From Strongylocentrotus purpuratus (Eukaryota; Echinodermata; Echinoidea; Camarodonta; Strongylocentrotidae), in assembly GCF_000002235.5 (NCBI RefSeq), contig NW_022145606.1, forward strand, positions 47,479,274-47,543,273: a stretch of DNA of 64,000 bases. Reading direction: 5' to 3'. A model generated the notes under the pieces. It did not search any database and was not told where the DNA came from. It was given only the letters and a program-made list of their open reading frames with translations. Shown here one piece after another: positions 37,385 through 50,959 of the stretch (positions are counted from its first letter, which is position 1; each line of letters begins with the position of its first letter). The position numbers and the translations under genes are program-made.

Positions 37385-37639
37385 GTGCACAACTCGACCG
37401 ACTGATTGACCGACTGATTGACCAAAGAGATATCCTCCTTGGATTGACCGACTGATTGACCATTAGCTATCTCAAATGTCCATGTTGACCTCCGTGCAGT
37501 ACGTACGGTCACGGTTCTTACTCATTTCGCACCTGTGCCTGGAGCGTGTACGTGTGCAACGAAAAGGCGCTAACATCTTTTGGAATGGATACGATTCCCT
37601 GTATGTTTCATAATTGTTTTTCTCCAATAAAAAAAATTA

Positions 37640-37870
37640 CCTATTAGGTCCGTTCACACATACAAATTAGTGCGATTTTCTCCAATAAACAAATTACCTA
37701 TTAGGCCCGTTCACAAATAAACATTAGTACGATTTGGAGTGCGATGCAAAGATCGATTTTTTTTTTTGCGACCGTTCACACATTTCAATTTAGTGCGAAT
37801 TGGATCGCGATGCAAATTAAATTGATTTTTTTGGGGGCCACCATTCACACACAGGGAGAATTCTCGACGG
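37640..37870. repeat. Imperfect tandem repeat, about 90 bp
   Basis: GTTCACACAT or GTTCACAAAT, then TTAGT(G/A)CGATTT and GATCGCGATGCAAA-like blocks, about three times. Confidence 0.6.
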
Positions 37871-38207
37871 CAAGAACGTCTGAACTGCGCAAGCGTTAAT
37901 CCCGATGATGTATGCGCACTTGGAATCCTGGGATTAAACTAATCGACTTTTGATTCTCAATACCACACACACACAGCGCCCGGAAAACTATCGCGATTAT
38001 TCTGTTAAATGGCAATTAAGACTCACTGCGAATCAGATCGCGATCTGCAAATCGCGAAGATAAGTGAAATTATTCTGTCCGCACAAGCACACACACACAC
38101 ACACACACAAATAATAATCTCTTTTTTTTTCTGTAGGTGGGAACGCCCCTATATACAATTCTTGCTTGTGAATGTCTGGGAGCACATGTGCAGTAGAACC
38201 TTGGCAG

Positions 38208-38387
38208 CAGGCGCGTACACAGGGGAGGGGGGGGGGGGGGTTAAACCCCCCCTTCGGTATTTTCATGTGTGTAACCCCCCCCCCCCCCCCCAGCTTATTC
38301 AGCGGCTGGCTGAGTCGTTGCGAAACTTTGGGCCCGATTTATAAATGTTAACCCCTCCCCCTTGACAAAATCATGCGTACGCGCCTG
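38208..38387. mobile_element. Small inverted-repeat element with G/C runs
   Basis: AGGCGCGTACACAGGGGA left and its inverse CATGCGTACGCGCCT right. Inside, a G run then AACCCCCCC and a second C run give hairpin potential. Confidence 0.7.
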
Positions 38388-38479
38388 TAATTGGCAGTGT
38401 GTATTTTTAGGGAGTTTCCTGGAAAGGGGCCCTGATATGTCTACAATGTTATTGTATACGAAAAAATGAAAGAAACAGA

Positions 38480-38960
38480 TTATGAAGAAGAAGGTTGAAG
38501 AAGAAAAAAGAAGGGGAAGAAGATGATGATGATAATAATAATAATATTCCGCTTTTATAAAGCGCTTAATTCATATATGATGTCTCTAAGCGCTTTACAT
38601 AAATACTCATACACCGATCATTGGATTCGATTGCCCGCACACACTGTGATAATGATGATACTAAGAATTAGAAGAAAAGGAAGAATAAATCAGGAATACG
38701 ACAACAAAGAAGGAGAAAAAAAGGAGCAGGAAGAAGAAAAATGACGGCAAACTAAAAGAAGAAGAAGAGAAAGATGATTGGGAACTTATCTGGGTAGCGG
38801 AAGAAGATTGAAGAAGAAGAGGAAGAGAATCAAGCAGAAGAAGAATATTGAAGAAGAAGAAGAAGAACCCACTAAAGGTAGTATGGTTAACGTTTTTTAC
38901 GGAATGGGATGGAGGGAGGGATATAATAATAATAATAATAGTTTTAAAAAACGGTGCTTA
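38480..38960. repeat. GAA-rich simple sequence with SINE-like fragment
   Basis: (GAAGAA)n tracts around 38480-38520 and 38690-38870, and ATAATAATA. The part at 38528-38650 carries AAGCGCTTAATTCATATATG and matches 31567. Charged open frames here are artefacts. Confidence 0.75.
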
Positions 38961-39169
38961 TAAAGCGCTTACCACCGAAGACTCTATGCGCTTTAACGAA
39001 CAAAATACAATGATAAACAATTATTAGATATTAAACAAAACAAAAAATAAAAAAAACCTACAAATTACAATACATATGAAATATACATCAATGTGAACCG
39101 AGTAAATTAATCATCAAAAGCAATTTTGAATTGAATTGGTCGACAGTCTGACAGGTTTTGACATGTGAA

Positions 39170-39250
39170 TGTAGTTTGTTCAGTATAGAAGCTTTGCAAA
39201 CCGGGAGGTCGTGGGTTCGAACCGCGTCATACCAAAAGACGTTAAAAGAC
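39170..39250 (+). mobile_element. tRNA-like SINE head fragment
   Basis: GGAGGTCGTGGGTTCGAACC contains a B box (GGTTCGAACC). No complete cloverleaf or A box is seen, so not a tRNA gene. Confidence 0.5.
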
Positions 39251-39403
39251 GGGAGTTGCTGCTACCTTGTTTGGCGTTTAACAATAAGGGGATAGAGCAA
39301 CGTCGATCTGGCGCTGCTCATTGGCTATCGGGCTCACGATCAATTGAGCAATAAGAATTCCCATTTATTGGTTTAATAAAATTTGGAGTGGACTAAAAGA
39401 TTA

Positions 39404-39456
<53 letters not shown>

Positions 39457-40907
39457 AAGAGTTGACACCAAAGTAGACATATTCATTTCATTTCCACAAG
39501 TAATCAAGACATCTTTATTTCTCAAACAACATCGTATAAATCAAATAAAGGGTGTATACAAAATACCACCAAAAACAAATTATTTATGATATTTTAATAT
39601 GTTAATTTAATATGTGTATATATACAAGAAGAATTTGGTCTATCAATTTTCCTACTTGGGGCTACGTCTATTAGTTACTTGGGTGTGTGTGGGTGGGCGT
39701 GTGCGTGACATTTAGAGACTTTGCTTTGCATTTGTAGAAAAGTACGGGAAAAGAATTCTTATACGTGAGTGTGATTTTAGGCCGAATATGTAAGATCTAT
39801 TTGTTGTAACAATGTTTAGAAAGTGGCAATAACCACTAATGGAAAATAAATGTTATAATTTTCTTTTGAATTCACTTATGTTTATAGAATTTAAAAGTGA
39901 TCCTATAGATGATTTTAAAAAACTCATGGAGAGGAAACAACTTTAACTCTCACGCAAAAGAATAAAAGAATTCTGAAAGATATTGATATATATAACCAAG
40001 AAAGATATTCATATTTATAACAGAGAAAGATACTAATATATCTATTTATAGCAGAGATCGATACTAATATATAAAACAAATAAAGCTATGAATACATTTA
40101 CCAGAAAAGATATTAATATACACAAAATAGAAGGATATCAATAATATTTATAACAGAGACAGATATTAGTATAAACACATGTATGTTACAGATGAAAATG
40201 TTGATATACACTGTACATATAGCACAGAAAGATATTATATAACAGTGAAACATATTGATATGTATATATATATATATATAGATATATAAATATATACGTA
40301 TAAAACAGAAAAATATTGATTTATACATAACGGAGAAAAATGAATATATACGTATTATACCGTACATATAATGGAAACTCGTTATAACGAGGTCCATGAG
40401 ACCAAGGAAATTACCTTGTTATATCAGGGTAGAAAAGCAAATATAATGGGGACCATCAACATCACGTTGTCATAACATTCTTCAATACAATACGTTTAGC
40501 CATCATCTGACACTTTCATTTATTAAAAACAATCCATTTATGCAATACAAGTAAAATCGGTGTATGCGACCGACGATTTGAAGAAAAGCGTGAAAGAGAG
40601 AGAGAGAAAAAACCAAATAAAAACACATAAATTTGAAACGATTGAAACGAAGAATTAGTCGAGAAACAGAAGCTGGAGTGATAGAAATATACAGAGAGAA
40701 AAAATGGGTATGTAGGAGCATGGACCCATTACGGAGGTAGCTGTAGAGAGAGAGAGAGAAAAAAAAGTAAAAAGGATGGGGTAGATTTTTATTTTTGGGG
40801 TAGTCCATCATCACAAATTATAGGCTTAATCTGGTAAACGCGTCCGGTTGAGTTATCGCCTTACACGCCCTTTCGTGTTTTCATAAAGTTTCCGGTAAAT
40901 TGGACCA

Positions 40908-41219
40908 GGGGGGTGTTTCACAAAGATTTTAAGTCGAACTTAACTCTAAGTTGGACTTAAATATTATGGAGAGCCATTTGTAGCCTTATAATGAAATATA
41001 TTAAAAAGCAAAAATTCAAGTATTTTAGAGTTTTCATAAATTCCACATCAAGAACATGAAATCTCCCGAGAAAATAGAAAATATGAATGATTTGAATCAA
41101 CATTTTATGCCTTTTAAATAGCTTTACAAAATATTGTCAATGATGCTAACGGCTTTTCATAATTGTTAAGTCCAACTAAAGGTTAAGTTTGACTTAAAAT
41201 CTTTGTGAAACACCCCCAG
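40908..41219. mobile_element. M2 hairpin MITE, copy 4
   Basis: GGGGGGTGTTTCACAAAGAT to ATCTTTGTGAAACACCCCC. About 560 bp past the GPCR stop codon. Confidence 0.85.
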
Positions 41220-41775
41220 GACCATGTAGACGAGGTGGCTTTTAATTGACAAATATTACGTCCAATATATTATGAATATAGGGGCACGTATTCACTAAAG
41301 GTCGGATAACGCGACCCGCGACGCGACGACCCAGTGATTCGAAGTAAACCCAAATTATATGACAGCAAGATCCGATTGATATTCAGTTGAGCCAAGAGTT
41401 TCGCTAAGTGCAAGATTTAAACACTCATCCACCTGCTCCGGTATATATGGGCGGAATCCCGATCCTATGTCTTTAAAGGGAGTGGATCGTCAGGTTCCAT
41501 GTGGGCTCGCTGAAACCAGATTTGGTGTACAAGTCTGCACACAGCAAACCCGTAGGTCTATCAAGAATTACCCCTCGTCTCTCGAAGAGTCCTCGGGTGA
41601 GGGAAAAGCAAGACAATGAATTTACTATGCATGGTAAATTCAGAGCAATATAAAAGGCATGTTAGTCTTAAAATTGAAGGCTAATAACCTACTGGTGATC
41701 GGCATCACCTGTTATTTGGGTAAACGGCACACGAACGATGTCAAATTCCCCATGAGAGCCCAATCCTATGCGTCT

Positions 41776-42858
41776 TTAACAGCAATGTGCAGAACACCTG
41801 CGCCTTAAAATGTGCTTCAGGGTACGCCGGAAGTTGTGGTTCATGACCGAAAAGATGACGAAATTGAGCCAGCTTCCGCTTATCACCAGCATCCTGCAGA
41901 AGAGCGTTGCTCCCGAGGACACCGCCTGGGGACCTTTATAAAGAGCCACGAGCCGTACGATTCGGTTGGGAATGGTGGTAACTGTGAAGGCTGCGGTGAC
42001 CGCAAAGAAGGTTAAGATCAGTTTGTACTGTCCCGTGTGGTCATTCTGACGTAAGGCATGAGCATTTGGTCGTTCCTGGATCTCGATCCTGGGTCTAGGG
42101 CCTGGATCAGACGGGAGTGACACATCAGAGCACGGGTACACCCCTTGATCATGTATGCTGATGGAGTAGTCCCGTATCGGTTGTACACGGGCGATCTCGC
42201 GAACCATCCGCCGAACAACGACGAGGAGATGGGTATAGATGACAAGCATAGTGGTCAACGGTATAAAATACAGCAAAGTCGTCGAGACCACGACACGGGT
42301 GATCGACACTTGGACGTCGCATAATCGTCGGTTAGGGTCGTAGAAGTACGTCCCAGTGGCGTTTTCGAGCACGTTGGCGAACGTCGTCAGGGCCCACATG
42401 ACGATCACCAGCACGATGCAGAACCTCTTCGTAGCGAAACGCCGATGCGCGAACGGGTGAACAATAGCCACGTAGCGATCGACGATGATGAGGATTAAGG
42501 AGACGATCGATACCCGGACACCCGTAACCGAGAGTATGAGGTGTACCCGGCAAATGAGGCGCGCCCATGAACCGAGTGAAAACCGCATGATGGTGGATAA
42601 ACCGATAATGATATCTCCCAGTGACATCGAGACGATAGCTACACTGTTGCTGATAGGGAAGTTTAATTGGTCACTGCAGGCGACCATGATGTTAAGTGTG
42701 TTTAACACGATGGACAGGATACTGCAAATCAGTGAAGTGGCAACCGTCATAATGACGGTAAATTGCTGAACTTGAATAGCTCCCTGGTTGGCCATGGCCG
42801 TCGTCATGATAGTGACCGCTTCTTCAGTTGCCAGCTCGGTGGTGTTGTATAAATCCAT
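41776..42858 (-). CDS. Rhodopsin-family (class A) GPCR, intronless, orphan
   Basis: Seven-helix receptor of 360 residues read from the ATG at 42858, which has G at -3 and +4. An in-frame ATG at 42903 would add 15 residues through a C homopolymer and has weaker context. N-terminal NTT glycosylation site at N5. Helices at about 33-60, 69-93, 104-126, 147-165, 186-215, 278-301 and 318-338. C103 and C180 can form the usual disulfide. DRY at 127-129 is intact. Other class A landmarks are altered: the TM2 LAxxD is MSLGD, the TM6 CWxP is FTVTTIP, and the TM7 NPxxY is NFVIF. The tail ends RRRCSAHCC, with possible palmitoylation sites. Ligand unknown. A single exon and divergent motifs fit the lineage-expanded receptor families described in sea urchins. 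Confidence 0.93.
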   Translation of the reverse strand: MDLYNTTELATEEAVTIMTTAMANQGAIQVQQFTVIMTVATSLICSILSIVLNTLNIMVACSDQLNFPISNSVAIVSMSLGDIIIGLSTIMRFSLGSWARLICRVHLILSVTGVRVSIVSLILIIVDRYVAIVHPFAHRRFATKRFCIVLVIVMWALTTFANVLENATGTYFYDPNRRLCDVQVSITRVVVSTTLLYFIPLTTMLVIYTHLLVVVRRMVREIARVQPIRDYSISIHDQGVYPCSDVSLPSDPGPRPRIEIQERPNAHALRQNDHTGQYKLILTFFAVTAAFTVTTIPNRIVRLVALYKGPQAVSSGATLFCRMLVISGSWLNFVIFSVMNHNFRRTLKHILRRRCSAHCC

Positions 42859-42981
42859 ATCTATGTTGAAAAAGGGGGGGGGGACAAGAATGGAGAAGAA
42901 CATCAATTTTACGATGGATTAACACACCAACCATATGCATATAAGGGTCTGATAAAGAATTGCTTGTGAAAAGGAGGTGGG

Positions 42982-43101
42982 GTGTGAACAATTTACTTTT
43001 AGATTTGCGTGGACTGATACGTGTGACGTCCATTCAAGGCAGTGCATTAAAAGGACGTCGATCGTAGCAATCCACGTTGTCGTTTGGCAAATCTAAAAGT
43101 C
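42982..43101. repeat. Inverted repeat upstream of the GPCR
   Basis: ACTTTTAGATTTGCGTGG at 42995 is mirrored by GGCAAATCTAAAAGT near 43087, with GACGTC motifs between. It lies within 250 bp of the start codon and may be a short MITE or part of the promoter. Confidence 0.55.
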
Positions 43102-44011
43102 CCTATTAAAGAAAAGTGGACAGCAGATCTATTTGCCCAGGGTACCCATACCGGTACTGATAGCCTACTGCGCATGCTCTTCCGGCGGCTCTGCAATATT
43201 AGTGTTACCCCTCCAATTGCAAGGTACGGCCTATTCACAACTTGGTGGAGAGTGGCGAATGTGGATTAGTGTCTTACTAAAGGACAATTGGTGATTGGAA
43301 GAAGGGGCAAGGCCAGGGGTAGTTTAGCCTCCTGACAGATTTCCCACCAAGAAAAAAAAAAGAAAAATGTAAATTCATTTAAAAACTTAATAGCAGATTA
43401 GGGATTTATTTTAAGTAAACAATAACAAACAAACGAAAAAACAACCTCCCAACCTCCCATCAAAAGAAGAAAAAAAAAGACCGCATCAAATTATGTTCAC
43501 CACGATCATATTCTGAAAATAAGTAATTTTTGGATGTAGCTCCTCCCCTCCCCTCCCCCCCCCCCCCCCCCCCCCCCATCAGTAACGCAAACCAACGCCC
43601 TCAAACTTGACTTAAATGTCTTGTAGTTTGACAGGTGGATCGAAGTGAAAGCAATATGCCTTTTTTTTTAAGGCAAACATATCATCATTGCTATAGGAGT
43701 CTTTTTGTTCAGTAAAGGCGAACAATGAAGAAAGCGAAGAGACAATGTAAATGTGCCTACTGCAGTATCAATTCTTTCAGTACAAAACAAAGGTTGTGTT
43801 TCTGTTACTTCCCTGATCGAATATAATAAGATGTGTTATGTCTGTAGAGGAAGAGTTTTCATGAAAGACGAATAAATATCGTTTGTGAGAAAATTGGCAC
43901 AAATTCTCTGAAATAGAAATAACTTGACTGGAAGGGTGAATGAAAATAATAGCCATCAACAGTGGAGTTTTAGATTTGAAATGCAACATAAAATCGATGT
44001 TCTCGTTTTGT

Positions 44012-44385
44012 TTAAAGGTATAGACCAGTTCCGGTCATGCGATTGCATTGTGAAAGAAACGTTGATCATCTAGAATATAAGTATTGGTGTGTACTGCAGG
44101 GTTCTGGAATCAGCAAAATGATAAGAAATTTGGCCCAGTCTTGGTAATGTTACAAGCACGTAGGGTCTACTGTACACAGAAATATGTATGTGAGACTACA
44201 CAATATCTATCCAGTCCGGATAGATATAATAATTTACCAAATATATCAATTAGTAGGCGGTTTCCCCGCAAAATTTGTATCATCACATATTATTGAAAAC
44301 ATATTCTTTTCACATGATTGGTAATAAGAGCTTCCATTTCATTTTTTGAGAGGGGGGCGTATCCAAAACTAGTCTATACCTTTAA
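44012..44385. mobile_element. M4-related MITE
   Basis: TTAAAGGTATAGACCAGTTC left and ACTAGTCTATACCTTTAA right: TTAA flanks and inverted ends. Confidence 0.85.
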
Positions 44386-47116
44386 CTGTCGTTATTGGAA
44401 AAAAGAGAAAAAAGAGGAAAATGCCAAATGAAAACTACAAGTCTACATGTATGATATAAAATGGCGAATTATCAATTACATGTACATTTGTTTAATTGTT
44501 ATTCAGCATGAATAAGTAATTTTGTGGAAGACATCGTATTAATCCCATAATTTTTCGAAATCCACCTTCTGAGATGTTAAGAGAAACTCTATTAATGCAC
44601 ATATTTGTATTGTATCGACACTTGTGAGGTAAACCCATGGAATAAATTATTTTCAATTTTGAATTCAATTATTTTATAACATTTACAAAGACTAATAAGA
44701 TGCAATATTTTCTTGTGACTGGATTTTGTTTTCTTTGCGGCTCATGCAGTGACGCAAACCAGTGGAAAGGTAATAAAAAAATAACATGGATTCCTCTGTT
44801 ATAATTTATTGACATTTAGAATGGAAGGTTTAGATGTGGTAAGGACAAAAAATTATAATTTGTGAGCTGTTGCATTATTTTTATGTCGATGTGGAAGTAT
44901 ATTGAATTGAATTGAATTGAAATTTATTTCCATCATCGTTACTATATATACAAAGATAAAATATGGAATTTCATAACATGTAACAATATCAAAATTACAT
45001 ATAAATTGGCGTAACAGCATTCAAAATATAAATGGAAAATGGTGCATCCGTTAAAGCCAGTAAGACTTGACAATTGAATGCACCAGGCGCAGAAGTAATA
45101 ATAACATATACTTGAAGAAAAAACTAGAAAAAAAAAGAAGAAAAAGGAAAAATAAAAAGGAGGAGTATTAGTAATATAGGTGTGGTCTTAAAATAAATAA
45201 TGCGTTATAAAGAGAGAGAAGATATATCACAAAGGGATTACCGTCTGAAAAGGGAGTGCTCTTCGAAAACCTTCATACTTGAGACATTAGTGCACAGACA
45301 CATATGCAGTCCTCGGCTGTGTTTTTATTATGCCTATGAAAGCTCATACTTCCCAGCCGACTGCATTTCCTTTTTCTTTATCTTTATTTCTCTTTCCATT
45401 TGGTTAGTAATTCACACAAAATATACAAGATCTGATATTTAGTGGATTTCTCAATTTCCTTTCAATTTCGACTGAATGTATGATAACATTATGCTTATAT
45501 ATCTTGTATCCTCAGATGCTTTGACTACTTATCGACATTTGATATTGTATAATTTCATTTTCTATGTTATATTGCAAATGTCATTTAATATCAATTTTGT
45601 GTACGCGTTTTTCATGTTTTGATTCAATTATGAAAATATTTTTTTTTTTTTTTTTACATGAATTGAAATTGATAACAAGACCGAAATGTTAGTCCCTACA
45701 CACAGTTTCCTTCCCAATGCAATATACCGTTTAACTAACACGTTAAAATGTATAGATGTTTCTTTCCTGGGAACCTAGTGATGAGTATTCCCATTTACAT
45801 GCTATTGATGAATGAAGTACAATACTTGGGATCCAGTCTGCGTACATTACGTGTTGATATGTCGGACAAGCTAATTAAGGTTGTCAAGAACAATCGTTGT
45901 ATAAAAACTACGCATAAAACTTGAACATGTTAATACACCGGTCTATTTCATGACCACGTTATCTTTACATGCTTCAATTGCCATGTCTGTTTTAGTCACA
46001 AAGACATACATCAGAGCGACAACAGATTTTTGTTTTAAATCCCCGATTGGCCCAATCGGTCCGTTTCCAAGAATTGGATAAAAAATAAATAATGAAATAA
46101 CATGGTCGCAAGGACTATCGAAAAATAGAAATCAACAAAAGGCAATTTTAATCGCCTTCTCCATCCGCTTAAGTATTGCATACTCTTAACACAATCCCTA
46201 TAGAATATACGAAAGCGTTATTTCCAGTAAGTCTTTTTAGTTGTGTCAGATATGAATTTCTAGATATTTGGTAAATTTTCTATAAATGTTCTTTTTGAAA
46301 TATATTAATGTACGTAGAAAATGGGGATAATACATTTTATAATGTGTTTGGACCGAATCACATCTAATCTCTTTAATATTTCATCTTCAGTTTATTGTTT
46401 CATATTTCACATACATATATATCTACATTTTTGAAATTATTTCCCAAATTAAATTGCACAAGTTAACATTGACAAAAGCATGGAGGTGAGTGCCTCTCAT
46501 AGATTTGTTCGAATGCACGAGATTAAAAGACTGAACCTTAAAGAGAGAAATATGGAAGCTTTTCTTGTGAGTGATAGGCCCCGTAGGGTAGTTAATACGA
46601 AATAGTAATTAATGTCAATCACAGTAATATAATTCGTATTCCCAAAAAGGCAACGTTGAAGTCACTTTCATTATAATAATGTAACAAATTTATATAATTT
46701 GAATAAATTTGATGTGTCATAAGTCATAATAATAATAATAATAATACTACTAATAATGTAACAAATTTATATAATTTAAATAAACTTGATGAGTCATGAG
46801 TCATTTTTTATGAGTCATGTGAGGAATGAGTTCATTTGGAGCCCATGTTCTTGCTCAACAAAGTAAAACAATAATTAGAACAAATACTTTAGCGTGAGCT
46901 ATATAACAATTTCGGAGTTATTAAGATCTAAATACGAAGTGATCTCTGATGTTACTCCTAAAACTTGTAAATTTGATTTGATAATTAATAAAAGCGATTG
47001 AGCCTCATTAAATTTCCAAGAACATTCAGAATGAATTGAATACGATACAATCTCCTGAAGAATGTCCTATTTCATTATTGTCTACATATTTTTAAAGTTT
47101 TTCAACATTATATTCA

Positions 47117-47260
47117 CCACTTTCATTGTGCTTCTGTGATTACATCGTCTAGAAAGCCTTTACGAGGTCTTCCCCTCTTCTCCTTTCCATGAATACGACC
47201 TTCTATGACTCTGAGCATCAAGCCCTCATCATGCCGCATTATAATAATGATAATAATCTT
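47117..47260 (-). mobile_element. Retrotransposon ORF relic
   Basis: Minus strand reads MRHDEGLMLRVIEGRIHGKE then KRGRPRKGFLDDVI, which resembles the RGRP/LDD tail of non-LTR reverse transcriptase ORFs. About 45 residues only; no catalytic part. Confidence 0.6.
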
Positions 47261-47363
47261 GTTTACCATGGGTAGCTTCATCAGTATTAATACTGTTCTC
47301 CATGATGACGGATCTGCAGTCATACAATGTTTATCGCTACGTGCTACCATGACATAATTTCCT

Positions 47364-47558
47364 TTAAACCCCGTCTGAGCTAGTTTGGCCAGGGGGGTTA
47401 GGCCTCCCTGCAACGTCACCGACAGATGGTTATCTCATCAAATCAGCTCTCATTTAACATAAGAAAAAGGGAATCATGGGGGACCAACAGGCACCGATTA
47501 GGCATTGTTTGCTTTATAGAGGGCGCAAGTAGCTATAAGTAGTGCAGTGAGGATTTAA
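47364..47558 (+). mobile_element. M1 MITE, copy 5
   Basis: TTAA flanks; GGCCAGGGGGGTTAGGCCTC and GCACCGATTAGGCATTG inside. Confidence 0.85.
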
Positions 47559-48506
47559 AAGTTTGTTTCGATTAAAGAATGGTACTCACAACAGTTTCGT
47601 TTTTAAAAGGGCATATTCCAAGGAGATCCGTTATCACCGATAATTTTCTCCTTTGCTTCAATTCAATAATTGAAGTTCTGTCGGATAATAGCCGATTTGG
47701 ATACGAGCTAGATGACCATAAGATCATCACTGCACCATTTACAGATGCGTTTTGTTTTGTTTAATAACACTACAGGTAATAACAGAACCCATCAGCGACT
47801 CATGAATACAATCTCTAGTCGAACTTCCTCGCTTCATGGTCGCTTGGGATAAACAGAATTGCTCGTATTGTATATAATTCCTCGAGAGTTGCCAAGCTGT
47901 TGTATAAGTTATTTCCTTACATATTATAATATTCAAAAATAGTTAGTTAACTACTTGAATTATTCACACTCCTTGTAAAGTTGATCAATTCTTCGTAACT
48001 CCAGAATGAAATATGGACTGGTTGTATTAGGGCCTTTGTTGAATACCTTTAGATGTAAGCTTGAATCATTTACATTATCAAGAAGCATAAATTGGGACAA
48101 ATAATTTTTTCTCATACTTATACAGCATACAAAACTTGGTAAGGGTACGAATAATTTAGTTGCTAACAGTTTGTACATACAGAAAAAAAGGATGATATTT
48201 TCTTGTTTTTTTGTTGTTGATCATATTAGCTCACGTTATTCAAACAACTTGTAGAACACTTGATATATATATATATATATATATATGTACTGAAGACCAT
48301 TAAGTACCAACTGAGGATGTGTTTATTTTTGTGAATTAAAGCCCTTTCACCTTTTAAAAAGCTTGCAGTAAACCATACATTGGGAGAATAACGATTAGCA
48401 AATTAAAAAAACCGCTTACAACAATGCTATGTTTTAATGATACAAACATTGTACTGATGGTAGAATTGTGAGCTTCTGCTACGAACATGGCTGAGCAAAA
48501 GCTGAA

Positions 48507-48551
<45 letters not shown>

Positions 48552-50442
48552 ATCATTCTTTTCTAAATCTTAAAATTCAGTTTAATGGGACAAATCGCTG
48601 AAATATTCGCAGCAATAAAGTTTATAAACAATATATAAAGGGTAATGTATCGAGAACACAATGGCTCGGAATTATCGTTGTTTTATTGAATAAGAGAATA
48701 TGGAGAATTTTATGTTTAAGTGGTTTTAGGCGCATGAAGTATATGCGATAAATGTCATCGTCAATTCTAAACAGTGTAATAAAAAAAACATGAATTTATT
48801 AATATAAACACAATGACTAAATATCTAATATGCATGCGTATCATGCCGACTGTAAGAATCGAGACGAAATACTGAAGGTTTTCAGACATTTGAAAGAATT
48901 TCTACTGTGATGTAATTTAAGAAAATGGAAAAATGGGACTTTTCAGTTGCCATCCAAATGTTGATGAGCATTTCCATCTCGTAGAGTCATTTCAATTCAA
49001 TTCGATTCAAATGAAAATTTATTTTCTTCGATTCAATTGGACAACATATTTGACATCTGTTTAAATAATACAATTTATACGTAGGAACATAAATATAATA
49101 AAAGAACTAGTATTACAAGGAAGAAGGCGCGAAACCCGATAAGCAGAGCTTGTAAAGGGTACGCCCGAATACACAAATACATAATATACATTATAAATAG
49201 AAGAAAGGAAGAAAGGAAGAAAGGAAGAAAGGGATAGGCAAGGAGGAGAGGAGGGTAGAGAGCTTGGAGAAAGAGAAAAGAAGAGAGGAAAAGAAGAGAG
49301 GAAAAGAAGAGAGGAAAAGAAGAGGACTGCAACATAGTAGCAATAAAGTGTATGGCATGCATACATAACATAATGGCAAGATATAGGTGAAGGGTATAAT
49401 GTTGAAATATTTAACTGCATATATATATATATATATATATAAATACTTCGTTACAAGTACATGCATTTATACAACATAGGCCTATAAAACAATGTAAAGA
49501 TATTTGAAAATACAATCATGAGAAACACGGCAAGAGAGGTATCGTGGCCGTGCTTGTTAAATCTATGCAGTCCTGAGACAACATTTTAATTTCATTTGTT
49601 TAATTAGTATTTGTATATCGATGCGATGTGGGATTATCAACATTAAATCATCTATTATATATATTTATAAACTCCTGCGAGAAAGATAAAGAATAACAAG
49701 GAAATTTAGAATACCATCGGTTTGAATTTCGAATAAATCTATTAGACCGATTTACTCGTTTTCGCGAATGGAACTCACAGTAAATACCTAAATTATTCAT
49801 GCTTCTACCAAGTTTTAAAATTTTGAAGTATATGCAAAATTAATTTGTTCCAATTTATTTTTCTTCAGAATTTAACATATTAAATATTACATCTAAAGGT
49901 ATTTAAAAATGCCCTAATTGAACCAGTCCAGTCGACCTTTCGTTCCTGAGTTATGGAGAAGACAAAAAACATTAAATTTACAAAGGGTAGGAATAGTTCA
50001 GTTGTAAACTGTACTTTCCACGTTTTAAAACATACTTCAGCTAGAGGATTCAACATAGTATTTATGTTTATATAAACATAATGGATGAAACAAAAAGAAT
50101 TCTAGTTCTTACCTTTGATCATTTCCTTAACGTTTGTGGTCAGTAACAAGTGTCCAGTCATCCAACTTGAATGACCAATCACTCCGATTGGCCGAACACG
50201 AACTGCTCTACTAGTAGTTATGTACCACCAGGCCAGCTCAAAATGAACACTCCTTTCGATCTATGTACGTGCATGCATGTACGGAATTCTTCTCACTGCA
50301 GGGTGTTTCATAATTATATGAAGAAGAAAAAAGCCACGCGAACGATCAGTGATGGTTTTCAACTTGTCAGCTAGAAAATGACTTTTCCATTCGATGTAAT
50401 ATTTATAGACATAATTCACATCACTATATGGTGTAGAAATTA

Positions 50443-50600
50443 ATAATAATAATAATAATTACAGTGCTTATATAGCGCCTAACACTTACTTTGTCAGAAG
50501 TCTCTAAGCGCTCTACAATAATGCAGCATAATTACCCTGGCTTTAGCAGTGCAGCTGTTACGCGCGCTGCGTTTCAAGGAATAAATTCCTACCAGGTACC
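50443..50600. repeat. Dispersed repeat, inverse of 13736-13850
   Basis: TATAGCGCCTAACACTTAC, GTCTCTAAGCGCTCTACAAT and GTTACGCGCGCTGCGTTTCA. Confidence 0.65.
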
Positions 50601-50959
50601 CATTTACTTCACTTTACTTTACTTTAATCAGTAGCTGTGAATTGTTGAACAACATTATGTAAAAATTATGTAAATGTTGCAAGACATAACATCCGCTTGA
50701 AATCAAATGCTGAAGACGCGCGCGTTTGATGGCGTTTGGCGCCAACAGGTAGCCTGACTGTCTATTCGATGTTAAGGGTATTTACGTACATTAATACGAT
50801 GGATTATATAATACTGTGTTCAGCTAGAAATTGCCTGTCTAGTCACTGCTTAGGCTACTTTTGAGTAGTGCCTGTCACTATAAGGTGCCAACAAAATCGC
50901 TATATTTGAATTTGTCATCATGCGCTCAACACATTCACAAACTCATCCACAAATTTCGT

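Larger units (their letters stand above)
30600..41770. other. Intergenic region between GEN1 and the GPCR gene, no gene seen
   Basis: Apart from the repeats listed separately, I see AT-rich DNA with simple repeats: (TTA)n at 39404-39453 and TA-rich repeats around 39960-40370. No open frame with protein-like composition, and no RNA gene. Confidence 0.75.

Noticed and set aside
39196..39245. Possible tRNA gene with GGTTCGAACC
   Set aside because: No matching acceptor stem, A box or anticodon arm is found; better explained as a SINE fragment.
42859..42903. Upstream ATG adding 15 residues to the GPCR
   Set aside because: Weak start context and a C homopolymer in the extension; the start at 42858 has better context. 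Kept as an alternative only.
49061..49466. Ser/Leu/Phe-rich minus-strand frames
   Set aside because: They translate a (GAAA)n/(GAAGAGAG)n simple repeat.
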